The notes under the pieces are model-generated. The model did no database searches. It saw only the letters and a list, made by a program, of their open reading frames with translations, and was not told where the DNA came from. Shown one piece after another: positions 1 to 9,701 of a stretch of 64,000 bases of DNA. Origin of the DNA: Sphingomonas taxi (GTDB lineage Bacteria; Pseudomonadota; Alphaproteobacteria; Sphingomonadales; Sphingomonadaceae); contig QFMX01000001.1 of NCBI GenBank assembly GCA_003240625.1, positions 186,001 through 250,000 on the forward strand, given 5' to 3'. Every line of letters starts with the position of its first letter. The stretch's first letter is position 1. The position numbers and the translations under genes are program-made.

Positions 1-1875
1 CCCGCCGACGAGCATTATTACGGACTCGGCCAGAACCAGGAAGGCAAGCTCGACCTGCGCGGCCGCACGATCGACTGCCGCCACAATTACGACGCGCCGG
101 CGGGCGAGACGGTCTGCGTACCCTTCATGGTCACCAACAAGGGCTATGGCATCGTCTGGGACAATCCGTCCGCGACGATCGTTTCCCCCGGCCTGCACAG
201 TTCGACGCACTGGCAGTCGGAGGTCGGCGAGCGGGTGTCGTTCTTCGTGATCACCGGCGCCACCACCGACGAGATCTATGCCGGCTACGCGACGCTGACC
301 GGCACCACCCCGCTGCCGCCCAAGGCCGCGTTCGGCCTCATCCAGAGCAAGGCGCGGTACGAGACCGACAAGGAACTGCTCGGTATCGCCGAGGGGTATC
401 GCAGCCGGGGTCTCCCGCTCGATATCATGGTGCTCGACTGGTTCTACTGGTCGCGCATGGGTCAGCTCGACATCGACCGGAAGTATTTCCCCGATCCCAA
501 GGGCATGAACGACAAACTCAAGTCGATGGGGATGCGTTCGATCATCAGCGTCTGGCCGCGCTTCGAAAAGGAATCGCGGTATTTCGACCTGCTGTCGAGC
601 AAGGGCTGGTTCCTGAAGGACAAGGACGGCAACGCCGTCGACGGCCTGCCGATCCGATCCGATCGCGCGGGCGCGTTGCTCGACAGCACCAACCCCGATG
701 CGCGCCAGTGGTTCTGGGAGCGGATCCGCGACAACATCGCCAGCCAGGGCTTCGACTGGTTCTGGCTCGACGAGACCGAGCCGGATCTGGTGCCCGACGG
801 CAACTTCTTTTCGATCGGCTCGGGTGACCGCTATCGCAACGTCTTCCCACTGCTCCACACGATGAGCGTGGCGGACGGGTCGGCGAAGGATCGTCCCACC
901 ATGCGCAACCTGATCCTGTCGCGCGCCGCCTATCTCGGCGCCCAGCGCAACGGCGGGCTGTTCTGGTCGTCGGACATCAAGTCGACCTGGGAGGCGCTGC
1001 AACGGCAGGTGCCGGCCGGGCTCGGCTTCACCGCAAGCGGCATGGCCTATTGGGGCAGCGACATCGGCGGCTGGCAATGGCCGAACGGGCCGAAGGCGAC
1101 GCGTCCGGTGCTGCTCGATCCGGCGGGCGCAACCGCGATGGCGCCCGATTACACGGATTATCCCGAGCTGTTCACCCGCTGGTTCGGGTACAGCGTGTTC
1201 ACGCCGACCTTGCGCATCCACGGTCAGCGCCCCGCCACCGCGCTCTGGGAATATGGCACCGCGGCCGAGCCGGTTCTCGCGAACTTCCTGAAGCTGCGCT
1301 ATTCGCTGATGCCGTACATCTACTCGCTCGGCCGCCACACCTATGAGAGCAATGCGCCGATGATGCGCGCGTTGTTCATGGATTTCCCCAATGATCCCAA
1401 CGTCGCCGACATGGGCGACGAATACATGTTCGGCCCCACCTTCCTGGTCGCGCCCGTCACCGAACAGGGCAAGACCAGCCGCCAGGTCTATCTGCCGGCG
1501 GGAGCCGACTGGTATGATTACTGGACCAACCAGCGCTTCACCGGCGGTCAGACCGTCACCGCGAATGCGCCGATCGACAAGATCCCATTGTTCGTGCGCG
1601 CCGGATCGATCATCCCGATGGGCGTCCAGGTGCCGAGCACCGCGACGGCGCAGGCGCTCGATAGCATCCGCGTCTATCCCGGCGCGGACGCAAGCTTCGC
1701 GCTGTACGACGATGACGGCGTGACCAACGACTATCGGACCAAGGGCGGGCGCAAGGCGGTGCTGCGCTGGGACGACAAGACCCGGCGGCTGACCGCGTCG
1801 GGCAAGCTGCCGACCGGGCAGGACGCCGCATCGCTGGTCCAGATCGTGGCCGCCCCGATCGGTTCCGCGAAGTGA
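1..1875 (+). CDS. GH31 family glycosidase (alpha-xylosidase/alpha-glucosidase type), 5' truncated
   Basis: The frame is open from base 1, so the N-terminus lies outside the window; 624 codons remain. GH31 enzymes are retaining alpha-glycosidases acting on alpha-xylosides or alpha-glucosides. The (beta/alpha)8 domain is clear: LDIMVLDWFYW, then FDWFWLDETEPD, where the Asp at 769-771 is the expected nucleophile. The likely acid/base Asp is at 973-975 in FWSSDIKSTW, where many relatives have a GD pair. The C-terminus carries the usual beta-domain (VRAGSIIPMG). The TGA stop overlaps the ATG of the next gene by one base, so the two are translationally coupled. Together with GH29, GH74 and GH39 nearby, an alpha-xylosidase role on xyloglucan oligosaccharides is the best guess. 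The family is certain; the substrate is inferred. Confidence 0.93.
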   Translation, partial: PADEHYYGLGQNQEGKLDLRGRTIDCRHNYDAPAGETVCVPFMVTNKGYGIVWDNPSATIVSPGLHSSTHWQSEVGERVSFFVITGATTDEIYAGYATLTGTTPLPPKAAFGLIQSKARYETDKELLGIAEGYRSRGLPLDIMVLDWFYWSRMGQLDIDRKYFPDPKGMNDKLKSMGMRSIISVWPRFEKESRYFDLLSSKGWFLKDKDGNAVDGLPIRSDRAGALLDSTNPDARQWFWERIRDNIASQGFDWFWLDETEPDLVPDGNFFSIGSGDRYRNVFPLLHTMSVADGSAKDRPTMRNLILSRAAYLGAQRNGGLFWSSDIKSTWEALQRQVPAGLGFTASGMAYWGSDIGGWQWPNGPKATRPVLLDPAGATAMAPDYTDYPELFTRWFGYSVFTPTLRIHGQRPATALWEYGTAAEPVLANFLKLRYSLMPYIYSLGRHTYESNAPMMRALFMDFPNDPNVADMGDEYMFGPTFLVAPVTEQGKTSRQVYLPAGADWYDYWTNQRFTGGQTVTANAPIDKIPLFVRAGSIIPMGVQVPSTATAQALDSIRVYPGADASFALYDDDGVTNDYRTKGGRKAVLRWDDKTRRLTASGKLPTGQDAASLVQIVAAPIGSAK

Positions 1876-2672
1876 TGCGCGGTATCGCCGCCGCCGCACT
1901 GTCGCTGCTTGCCATGCCAGCGGCAGCGCAGACCAACGTTCCGGGCGATCCCTATGCCGGCGATCCGGTCGGGATCGTCGCGGCCCCCTGCCCCGCGCAT
2001 CCCTCGCCGACCGATGGCGCCGGGTGGGAGGCGTGGAAACTGCACATGCTCACGCGCGACTTCGGCCAGCTGTGCCGCTACCGTGCGCAGAACGAACAGC
2101 TGAAGGCATCGCGCGCGCCGGTCCGCGTGGTCTTCATGGGCGATTCGATCACCGACAACTGGATCGGTGCGGATGCCACGCTGTTCACCGGCGGACTGGT
2201 CGATCGCGGGATCAGCGGGCAGACCACGCCGCAGATGCTGGTGCGCTTCCGCGAGGACGTGATCGCGCTGAAACCGCGCGCGGTCCATATCATGGCGGGC
2301 ACCAACGACATCGCCGGCAACACCGGTGCCTCGACGATGGAGATCGTCCAGGGCAACATCGCCAGCATGGCCGACCTGGCGCGCGCGAACGGCATCAAGG
2401 TCATCCTCGCCTCGACCCCGCCCGCCGCCTCCTTCCCGTGGAGCAAGGACAAGCAGCCCGTACCGCAGATCCGCGCGCTCAATGGCTGGTTGAAGGCCTA
2501 TGCGGCGAAGAACGGCTTCACCTATGTCGATTATTACACCGCGCTTGCCACGGCCGAGGGCGCGATGAAGCTGGATCTGGCAAGCGACGGCGTCCACCCG
2601 ACTCCAGCCGGCTATGCGGTGATGCGCCCGCTCGCCCTCGCCGCGATCCGTCGGACCGTCGCAGCCAAGTGA
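1875..2672 (+). CDS. SGNH/GDSL-type esterase, secreted
   Basis: This 265-aa protein has a Sec-type signal peptide (MRGIAAAALSLLAMPAAAQ) and the SGNH hydrolase blocks in order: GDSIT (Ser nucleophile), a Gly in DRGISGQT, GTND (Asn), and DGVHPT near the C-terminus (Asp and His). SGNH hydrolases of this size are commonly carbohydrate acetylesterases. Sitting between GH31 and GH29, removal of acetyl groups from decorated hemicellulose (for example acetylated galactosyl side chains of xyloglucan) is a reasonable inference. A GTG at 1872 is an alternative start; ATG 1875 is preferred because it makes the tight TGATG junction. The end overlaps the next start by four bases. Confidence 0.88.
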   Translation: MRGIAAAALSLLAMPAAAQTNVPGDPYAGDPVGIVAAPCPAHPSPTDGAGWEAWKLHMLTRDFGQLCRYRAQNEQLKASRAPVRVVFMGDSITDNWIGADATLFTGGLVDRGISGQTTPQMLVRFREDVIALKPRAVHIMAGTNDIAGNTGASTMEIVQGNIASMADLARANGIKVILASTPPAASFPWSKDKQPVPQIRALNGWLKAYAAKNGFTYVDYYTALATAEGAMKLDLASDGVHPTPAGYAVMRPLALAAIRRTVAAK

Positions 2673-4306
2673 GCATCGATCTCAGCCGCCGTTCGGTTCT
2701 CGCCGGAATCGCCGCACTGGGTCCGGCGACACACGCGCTCGCGCAGAGCCCGATGGGGCTGGCGCGCGGTCCGGTGCAACCGACCTGGCAATCGCTGGTC
2801 GATCACTATCGCTACCCCGAGTGGTTTCGTGACGCGAAGCTCGGCCTGTGGTCGCATTGGGGCCCGCAGTCGGTGCCCGAGCAAGGCGATTGGTACGGCC
2901 GCTTCATGTATATGCAGGGCCATCCGGCGTACGAACATCACCTCAAGACCTATGGCCATCCGACCAAGACCGGGATGATGGAGGTGATGAACCGCTGGAC
3001 CGCGGCGCGCTGGGATCCCGACGCGCTGATCGCCCGCTATGCCAAGGCCGGGGCGAAATATTTCGTCTCGCTTGCCAATCACCACGACAATCTCGACTGC
3101 TACGACAGCCGCTATCACGCGTGGAACTCGCTCCGTGTCGGGCCGAAACGCGATGTCGTCGGCACATGGGAAAAGGCCGCGCGGAAAGCCGGGCTGAAGT
3201 TCGGCGTCTCGAACCACGCGGCGCATAGCTGGCACTGGTATCAAACCGCCTATGGCTATGATCTGACCGGGCCTCTGAAGGGGCAGCGATACGACGCGTT
3301 CAAACTGCGCGCTGACGATGGCCACGGCACATGGTGGGACGGCCTCGATCCGCAACAGCTCTACACCGGCGCACACGCGGTCCTGCCGAACGGGATCGAC
3401 ACGATCGCGGCGATGAACGCATGGCACGACGCGAACGACGGCCAGTGGATCGAGACGCCGCCGCCGAACGATCCGGGCTACGCCGCGAAATGGCTGCTGC
3501 GGCAGACCGACCTGATCGACAAGTACAAGCCCGACTTCTGCTATTTCGACGATTACGAACTGCCGTTCGGGCCGATCGGGCTCCAGGCAGCGGCGGATTA
3601 CTACAACCGCTCGATCGCGTGGCACGGTAAGATAGACGTCGTGCTGACCGCCAAGCAGTTGAAGCCCTATGCGCGGTTCGGGCTGGTGCAGGACGTCGAG
3701 CGCGGCTTCACCGACCATCTGTGGGACGAGCCGTGGCAGACCGACACGTGTATCGGCGACTGGTTCTACAACGTCGCCAGGCTCAACGACAAAAGCTACA
3801 AGACCGCCGAGCAGGTCATCCAGCGGCTCGCCGATGTCGTGTCGAAGAACGGCAATCTGCTGCTCTCGATCCCCCAGCCCGGCGACGGCTCGATCGACGG
3901 CGAGGAGGAGAAGATCCTCGACGGCATGAGCCGCTGGATCGCGGTCAACGACGAAGCGATCTTCGGCTCGCGGCCATGGCGGATCTACGGCGAAGGCCCG
4001 ACCAAGCTGCAGGCCGGGATGCAGAACGAGCAGTCGTCGGGCGTGTTCACACCGCGCGACGTGCGCTTCACCACGAACAAAGGCGCACTCTACGCGCTGT
4101 TCCTGGGCTGGCCGCAGGGCGAGGTGACGATCGACGCCCTGGGAGGCAACCGCTTTGCCGACGGGGTGGTCGAGCGCGTGACGGTGCTCGGCGGCGGCAG
4201 CGTGGCGCACCGCCGCGATGCGCGCGGCCTGCACCTGACGATGCCCGCCAACCCCGGCAACGGGTTCGTCCCCGTCCTCAAGATCGAAGGTCGCGGCCTA
4301 GTTTAG
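2669..4306 (+). CDS. GH29 alpha-L-fucosidase, secreted
   Basis: The protein has 545 aa from a GTG start at 2669 (GTGA overlap with the esterase stop). The start is fixed by a signal peptide with a twin-arginine-like beginning (LSRRSVLAGIAALGPATHALAQ). GH29 enzymes are retaining alpha-L-fucosidases. Seen here are the WFRDAKLGLWSHWGP entry strand, SLANHHDNLDCYDS, and FCYFDDYELPFG, in which Asp at about residue 294 (codon at 3548) takes the place of the WFDG nucleophile. It is the third gene of the GH31-esterase-GH29 run. Fucosylated xyloglucan side chains are the likely target. The stop codon overlaps the stop of the convergent GH74 gene by nine bases. Confidence 0.9.
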   Translation: MSIDLSRRSVLAGIAALGPATHALAQSPMGLARGPVQPTWQSLVDHYRYPEWFRDAKLGLWSHWGPQSVPEQGDWYGRFMYMQGHPAYEHHLKTYGHPTKTGMMEVMNRWTAARWDPDALIARYAKAGAKYFVSLANHHDNLDCYDSRYHAWNSLRVGPKRDVVGTWEKAARKAGLKFGVSNHAAHSWHWYQTAYGYDLTGPLKGQRYDAFKLRADDGHGTWWDGLDPQQLYTGAHAVLPNGIDTIAAMNAWHDANDGQWIETPPPNDPGYAAKWLLRQTDLIDKYKPDFCYFDDYELPFGPIGLQAAADYYNRSIAWHGKIDVVLTAKQLKPYARFGLVQDVERGFTDHLWDEPWQTDTCIGDWFYNVARLNDKSYKTAEQVIQRLADVVSKNGNLLLSIPQPGDGSIDGEEEKILDGMSRWIAVNDEAIFGSRPWRIYGEGPTKLQAGMQNEQSSGVFTPRDVRFTTNKGALYALFLGWPQGEVTIDALGGNRFADGVVERVTVLGGGSVAHRRDARGLHLTMPANPGNGFVPVLKIEGRGLV

Positions 4307-6571
4307 CGGATGCTGCGTATTCGCAGGATCGCCGTAGAACAGGCCGCGTCCGTCCGTACCGAGATGGACGCGGCCCTCCCGTCGCGGATCGCCGGAGATG
4401 ACGCGGTAGCGCCCGCCCCAGCGATGCGCATCGTCGTCGATCCGCGCCCAGTTCCGTCCCGTGTCGACCGAGCGCCACACTCCCCGGATGCCGCCGAGCG
4501 TACCGACTGCAAATACGCCGTTCCGGCCGAGACCGAAGAGTTCGACGTGCAGCTCGCCGCTGGCCGGCGCGAAGGTCACGCCGCCGTCGGTGCTGCGAAA
4601 CAGTCGGGTGCCCGCCTGCAACCACAGCGTGCCGGTGCGATCCGGGGATACGAGCAGCGAACTTTGCGCCTCGCGGCCCTGCCGGCCTGCTGGAGCGAGA
4701 TCATCCGGCAGACCTCGGCCAGTGACGGAAGCGAAACTGGCGGCTGCGTCGCGGGATACCAGGAGACGGCCCTGCTCGACGTCGACGGCGTAGAAGACGC
4801 GCGGATCGCGCTTGTCGGCTACCGCGCGGGTCTTGCCCGGCAGGCCGCGCACGACCGACCAGCTACGCCCGCGATCGCGCGAGACCTGGGGGACCGGCGT
4901 GGCCACCACCATCGTCGTGCCGTCCGCCGAGACGGTGATCGACCAATCACCGTTCAGGTCCTCGCGTTTCGGCGGGTTGCCCATCTGCGGCAAGACGATC
5001 TCGGACCACGTGCGACCGCCATCCTCGGAGCGCCCCATGGATGCCTGTCGAGGCCGGTCGAGGTACAGGCTGCCGCTGCGTACAATCACGTTCGGGACCA
5101 GCCCCGCATAGTCGATCGCATTGGTGTTCGACATGTACGGATTGACGAAGGTCGGGCGCGGCGAGCGATCGAGATCGTCGTGAACGAAGCCGGAGAGATC
5201 GCCGAACCCCGAGATCAACGGCGCGCCGCCGGTCGGCGACACCAGCGTGATGATCGCCGTCTGTTCGATACCGTCGCTCCAGGGGACCCAGTCCACGCCG
5301 CCGGTGGCCCGTAACGCGCGGGTTGCATAGACCGTCGCGCCGGTCGTGTAGGCGACGTGCGTCGGATCGAAGGGGTCGATGGCCAGCCCGGAGATCCAGT
5401 GTCCGAAATCGGCCCCCTTGCCCTCATGCAGGAGAAACGGGGTTTTCGACACGTCGCGGTGGCTGCGCGGACCCACGTCGTCCCAGGTGCGGCCGTCGTT
5501 GCGGCTGATCCAGAGCGAATCCCCCTGCAGATAGCGGTCGACCGTCGTCACCGCGACGGTTCCCGGCGCCATCGGCGATACCGCGACACCGAGGAATGCA
5601 CCCTCCGCGCCGGTCTCGCGCCAGGCGCGTGGTGTTACGTCGCGACCGCGTCCGCCGGGTTCGTAGCGCCATACAGCGCCCGTCTTGATGCCGCTCGGCC
5701 CGAGGCCGCTCGCATAGCCGACCCACAGCACGCCCCGTCGATCGATCACACCCTTGGCGGCCAGCAGCGCCGGACCCGAAACCGCGTCCCATGTCCCCCC
5801 ACCGTCGTCCGAGCGGTAGAGATGCGTCGCGCCCGGATCGGCGACACCCGCCCATATCCGGCGGGACGGCTTGCCCCCGCCTCCGCGATCGCCCCCGCTC
5901 GTCGGATCGATCGCGACGAAGGCGACGCCGCCATGCGTTTTTCGGAATGCGGGGCGCCCTAGTCCGGCTACCGGGAAAGTGGTCACCTTGACCCAGGTCG
6001 CGCCCGCATCCTCGCTTCGCCACAGCCCGTCATGGCGCGAGCCGAAGAACAACCGTCGCGTCTGGTTGGGGTCGATCGCGAGCCGCTCGCCGAGCCCGCG
6101 ACCATCCTCGTTACCGCCCATCGCGAACGGCACCGGCGTGGTCCGCCACGTCCGGCCGCGATCCGCCGATCGCAGGATCGCCGCAGGCTGCGCGGCGTTC
6201 ATGCCGGCGGCCATGTAAACGATGTCGGGGTCCCGCGGATCGGGCGCGATGCTCTCGATCCCCATGTAGCTCGACGTCGCGTTGCCGTCCTGGAGCGGTA
6301 TCCAGCGCCGGTCCCCATCGTCCCATCGATAGGCGCCGCCCATATCGGTCCGCAGATACGCGAGGCCGCGCTCGGCCGGGCTGAAGACGATGTTGGGCGC
6401 ATAGCCGCCCGCCCCTACCTTCACGTTGGTCCAGCGATACCGCACGGCGTCCTGCGGCCGAGCCGAGCCCTGAACCGCGAGCGACCCCAGCAGCATTGCG
6501 GTTATCGCGACGACGGCCCGCCGCTTGCCCGACGTCGCGCGCGCTACGCCTCTGCGCCATGTACCGATCAT
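4298..6571 (-). CDS. GH74 xyloglucanase-like beta-propeller glycosidase
   Basis: The 757-aa protein has an N-terminal signal/anchor region followed by the GH74 opening YRWTNVKVGAGGYAPNIVF and YLRTDMGGAYRWDD; Asp76 matches a catalytic Asp of the family. Repeated BNR/Asp-box motifs (RSADRGRTW, RSEDAGATW, RSDDGGGTW, RSTDGGVTF) run along the length, as expected for twin seven-bladed propellers. GH74 enzymes cleave the beta-1,4-glucan backbone of xyloglucan. The start ATG at 6571 makes an ATGA overlap with the stop of the preceding halogenase reading frame. The same frame stays open upstream, but that part overlies the halogenase and is not coding. This is the last gene of the operon beginning with the TonB receptor at 12806. 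Confidence 0.9.
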   Translation of the reverse strand: MIGTWRRGVARATSGKRRAVVAITAMLLGSLAVQGSARPQDAVRYRWTNVKVGAGGYAPNIVFSPAERGLAYLRTDMGGAYRWDDGDRRWIPLQDGNATSSYMGIESIAPDPRDPDIVYMAAGMNAAQPAAILRSADRGRTWRTTPVPFAMGGNEDGRGLGERLAIDPNQTRRLFFGSRHDGLWRSEDAGATWVKVTTFPVAGLGRPAFRKTHGGVAFVAIDPTSGGDRGGGGKPSRRIWAGVADPGATHLYRSDDGGGTWDAVSGPALLAAKGVIDRRGVLWVGYASGLGPSGIKTGAVWRYEPGGRGRDVTPRAWRETGAEGAFLGVAVSPMAPGTVAVTTVDRYLQGDSLWISRNDGRTWDDVGPRSHRDVSKTPFLLHEGKGADFGHWISGLAIDPFDPTHVAYTTGATVYATRALRATGGVDWVPWSDGIEQTAIITLVSPTGGAPLISGFGDLSGFVHDDLDRSPRPTFVNPYMSNTNAIDYAGLVPNVIVRSGSLYLDRPRQASMGRSEDGGRTWSEIVLPQMGNPPKREDLNGDWSITVSADGTTMVVATPVPQVSRDRGRSWSVVRGLPGKTRAVADKRDPRVFYAVDVEQGRLLVSRDAAASFASVTGRGLPDDLAPAGRQGREAQSSLLVSPDRTGTLWLQAGTRLFRSTDGGVTFAPASGELHVELFGLGRNGVFAVGTLGGIRGVWRSVDTGRNWARIDDDAHRWGGRYRVISGDPRREGRVHLGTDGRGLFYGDPANTQHPLN

Positions 6572-8100
6572 GCGGATCGACGTAGCGGCGCAGCGCAGTG
6601 CTGGGTAATGAAATCCTCGTGTCGCGGCATCGCCTGCGCGGTCTTGTCGATCATCTCCCGCACATGCGCCATGAACCGCGCGGTCTCCTCGGACGGCAGC
6701 GCCGCCGCGAGCGGATCGAACGACGCCGGGCGGATGCCCTGGCCGAGCAACACCGCGATCCAGCCGTCGGGGGTGAACAATTCCCCCTGCTCGCGAAACA
6801 CGCGCGCCTTGCCCGACCACAGCGCCAGCTTTGCCGACAGCGACGCCGGGATCGACATGGTCCGGCAATGATCCCAGAACGCCGAGTCCGATCGTTCGGT
6901 CGCGTGATAGTGCAGGATGATGAAATCGCGCACCTGCTCATAATCGCGCAGCATGACGCGGTTATATTCGTCGATCTCGGCCGTGCCGAACCCCAGGTCG
7001 GGGAACAGGCTCATCAGCCGCGTGATCCCCGACTGGATCAGGTGGATGCTGGTCGATTCGAGCGGTTCGAGGAAACCACCGGACAGCCCGATCGCCACGC
7101 AGTTCCGATCCCATAGCCGATCGCGCCGTCCCGCCTCGAAGCGCAACTGGCGGGGCTCGGCCAGCGCCCTGCCCTCGAGCCCCGCCAACAGCGCCTGCTT
7201 CGCATCCTCGTCGTCGATATGTGCGCTGGAATAGACATAGCCGTTGCCGGTCCGGTGCTGGAGCGGAATACGCCAGCGCCACCCGGCGGTGTCGGCGGTC
7301 GCTCGCGTGTAGGGCGGCGGCGGCCCCTGTCGCTCGCTCGGCACCGCCCAGGCCCGGTCGCACGGCAGCCACTGCTTCCAGCTCGCGAACGGAACCCCCA
7401 GCGCGTCCCCCAGCAACAGCGACCGAAAACCGCTGCAGTCGATGAACAGTTCGCCCTCGACGCGGCGGTCCCCTTCGAGCCGCACTGCCTCGATGAACCC
7501 CGTTTCGCCATTCCGGTCGACCGCGGACACGCGCCCCTCGACGCGCACGACGCCGTCTCGCTTGCTAAGGTCGCGCAGGAACCGCGCATACAGAGCGGCG
7601 TCGAAATGAAACGCGTAGAACAGCGTCGACAGGACCGATTGGGGATTGGCGCTTGGCCGGGTGAACCGCCCGCGCCGCGCCGCTACCGCCGACAGGCAAT
7701 AGTCGCCGATCGGACTCAGATCGGCCTGGCCCAAGGCAGCCTGCCGCAGCCAGAGCTGATGGAACGATACGCCGTCGATATCTCGCCCATGCGTGCCGAA
7801 CGGGTGCAGATAGGAGTCGCCCGGCCGCGTCCAGTCGCGGAACTCGATGCCAAGCTTGAACGTCGCGCCGGTCGCGCGGACGAACGCATCCTCGTCGATC
7901 CCGAGCATGCGGTTTTAATCGAGTAGCGACGGGATCGTCGCCTCGCCGACGCCGACCGTGCCGATCTCCTCGGATTCGACCAGCGTGACCGACACGCCGC
8001 TGGGCACCAGCCGGGACAGTGCCGCCGCGGTCATCCAGCCGGCCGTGCCACCACCGACGATGACGACCCTGGTTACCCTGCCCGGCTGTCCGTCCGTCAC
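6568..8100 (-). pseudogene. Tryptophan halogenase-like flavoprotein gene interrupted by an in-frame TAA
   Basis: Codons from GTG 8100 encode the FAD-binding start ([11 protein letters not shown], then [12 protein letters not shown]). A TAA at 7917-7915 stops translation at codon 62. The SAME frame continues directly (NRMLGIDEDAF) through another 446 codons with every family motif: GATFK (Lys82, equivalent to the catalytic Lys79 of PrnA), WRWRIP (the WxWxIP halogenase signature), and FLEPLEST. Because the frame is unchanged, this is a nonsense change and not a frameshift. Restart at ATG 7908 would lack the FAD site. Both ends overlap neighbours by four bases (GTGA and ATGA), so it sits in an intact operon. 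It is either a recent pseudogene or a base error in the assembly. Confidence 0.85.
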
Positions 8101-9647
8101 GCCGCGGCCCGCGCGCCGAAGCTATGGGACTGCGCGTAATTGACGAGATCGCGGTTCGACGGGAGGTTGGCGATCGCATACGTTGCCTGGCGCTGGACCT
8201 CCGCGAACGCCCGGCGTGCATCGTCGGCGTAGCGCAGCGCGCCTGCCTTGGCGCTCAGGTCGGTCTTCCAGCCCATCCCGTACAGGACGTATTGCCAGCT
8301 CGCCTCGGTGAAGATGTCGACCTGACCGTCGATGTCAAGCTCGTTGGGGGGCCGGAACCGCCAGCGATCGAGCATCTCCAGCAGACGGTCCGGCACCGAT
8401 GCGTCGGCCACGTTATCGCGCCAGAACGCGGTGTCGCGCCGTTCCGAGATGCAATAATGCAGCTTGATGAAATCGAGCGCGCGCTCGTAGCGGCGCAGCA
8501 TGTTCGCGTTGAACTGGCGTGCGGACGTCTCGTAATCGCCGCCCCACGGGAACAGGTTGGCGATCATCCCGGCGGACACCTCTGCAAACGCGATCCCGGT
8601 CGCTTCGAGTGGTTCGAAGAACCCGCTCGACAGCCCGACCGCGACGCAGTTCTTGTACCAGTTGACCTCGCGGTAGCCGGCTTCGAACTTGAAGTGGCGC
8701 ACATCGGCCTTCTCGCCCGCCGCGCCCAGATAGCCGCGCAATATGCGCTCCGCGGCCTCGTCGTCGCTGTGATCGGACGAATAGACATGGCCGATGCCGC
8801 GCCGGCGATCGAGACCGATATCCCAGATCCAGCCCGCCCCCTGCGCAGTCGAAATCGTATAGGACGCGATCGGTTCGTCAGGCCGCGTGTAGGGCATCTG
8901 TGCGGCGATCGCGCGGTTGCAGAACAGCACGTCGCGGCACGAGCGGAACGGGATCTTCATCGCCTTGCCGATCAGCTCGGCGCGAAAGCCCGTGCAGTCG
9001 ATATAGAGGTCGGCGTCGAGCATCCCGTTCCGCTCGGTGCGCACGCCGCCGATCGCGCCGTCGGCGTCGAGCAACACCTCGCTCACGGTATCGGTCAGGT
9101 GCCGGACACCGTTCTTCACGCCCTGCTCGCGCAACAGCGCGGCCAGCGCCACCGCATCGAAGTGGAAGGCGTAGTTCAACGGCCCGACATAATCAGGGTT
9201 CGTGGGCAATTTGGGCGCGCGATGCCGGTCCGCCGCCTTCTTCTGCGGGTTGGAGACCTCGTCCCAATTCTCCGTGCCGCCGTGCCCCAGCAGCCAATAG
9301 GGCAGCAGGTCGAGGCCGTCGCTCGCGTCGGCGACCTGGAACGGATGCGAATAATGATCGGTTGCCCCCTGCCCCGGCGCGTGGCGCCAGTGCACGAACT
9401 TGGCACCCTGCTTGAACGTCGCGCCGCAGCGACGGATCAGGTCGGCCTCGTCGATCCCGATCGTCGCCAGCGTTCGCCGGATCGTCGGGAACGTCCCCTC
9501 GCCGACACCGAGGATGCCGATGTCGCGCGATTCGACGAGCGTGATCGCGACGCCGCCCGGAAGGTCCGCGCCGAGCCGCTTAGCGAGATAGCCCGCGGTC
9601 AGCCACCCGGCGGTGCCGCCGCCCACGATCAGTATCCGCTTGGTCAT
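8097..9647 (-). CDS. Tryptophan halogenase-like FAD-dependent protein
   Basis: This 516-aa protein is an intact member of the flavin-dependent halogenase family (PrnA/RebH type), whose enzymes use reduced flavin and O2 to make a chlorinating or brominating species delivered through a Lys. Seen: GGGTAGW at residues 9-15, [13 protein letters not shown] with Lys79 at the same number as in Prn[13 protein letters not shown] and FFEPLEATG. The halogenase signature WxWxIP reads WIWDIG here, so the Pro is lost; this may change activity or substrate. ATG 9647 is chosen because GAGG lies five bases upstream; a GTG at 9650 precedes it. It lies 54 bases after the receptor gene. No NAD(P)H-flavin reductase partner is in the window. 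Substrate unknown. Confidence 0.9.
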   Translation of the reverse strand: MTKRILIVGGGTAGWLTAGYLAKRLGADLPGGVAITLVESRDIGILGVGEGTFPTIRRTLATIGIDEADLIRRCGATFKQGAKFVHWRHAPGQGATDHYSHPFQVADASDGLDLLPYWLLGHGGTENWDEVSNPQKKAADRHRAPKLPTNPDYVGPLNYAFHFDAVALAALLREQGVKNGVRHLTDTVSEVLLDADGAIGGVRTERNGMLDADLYIDCTGFRAELIGKAMKIPFRSCRDVLFCNRAIAAQMPYTRPDEPIASYTISTAQGAGWIWDIGLDRRRGIGHVYSSDHSDDEAAERILRGYLGAAGEKADVRHFKFEAGYREVNWYKNCVAVGLSSGFFEPLEATGIAFAEVSAGMIANLFPWGGDYETSARQFNANMLRRYERALDFIKLHYCISERRDTAFWRDNVADASVPDRLLEMLDRWRFRPPNELDIDGQVDIFTEASWQYVLYGMGWKTDLSAKAGALRYADDARRAFAEVQRQATYAIANLPSNRDLVNYAQSHSFGARAAA

Positions 9648-9701
9648 CACAGCCTCGCTTCGCCGCTCGCCGACCCGGTGTCGACGAGCGGCGCATCATC
9701 G

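Noticed and set aside
2024..2668. N-terminal extension of the GH29 frame over the esterase gene
   Set aside because: The extension is Arg-rich, overlies the esterase in another frame, and the GTG at 2669 opens a proper signal peptide with a GTGA overlap.
6572..6868. N-terminal extension of the GH74 frame
   Set aside because: It overlies the halogenase C-terminus and has no family sequence; ATG 6571 gives the ATGA overlap and signal region.
7905..7920. Programmed frameshift in the halogenase
   Set aside because: The coding frame is the same before and after the TAA, so this is a stop codon and not a frameshift; no slippery sequence plus downstream structure is evident.
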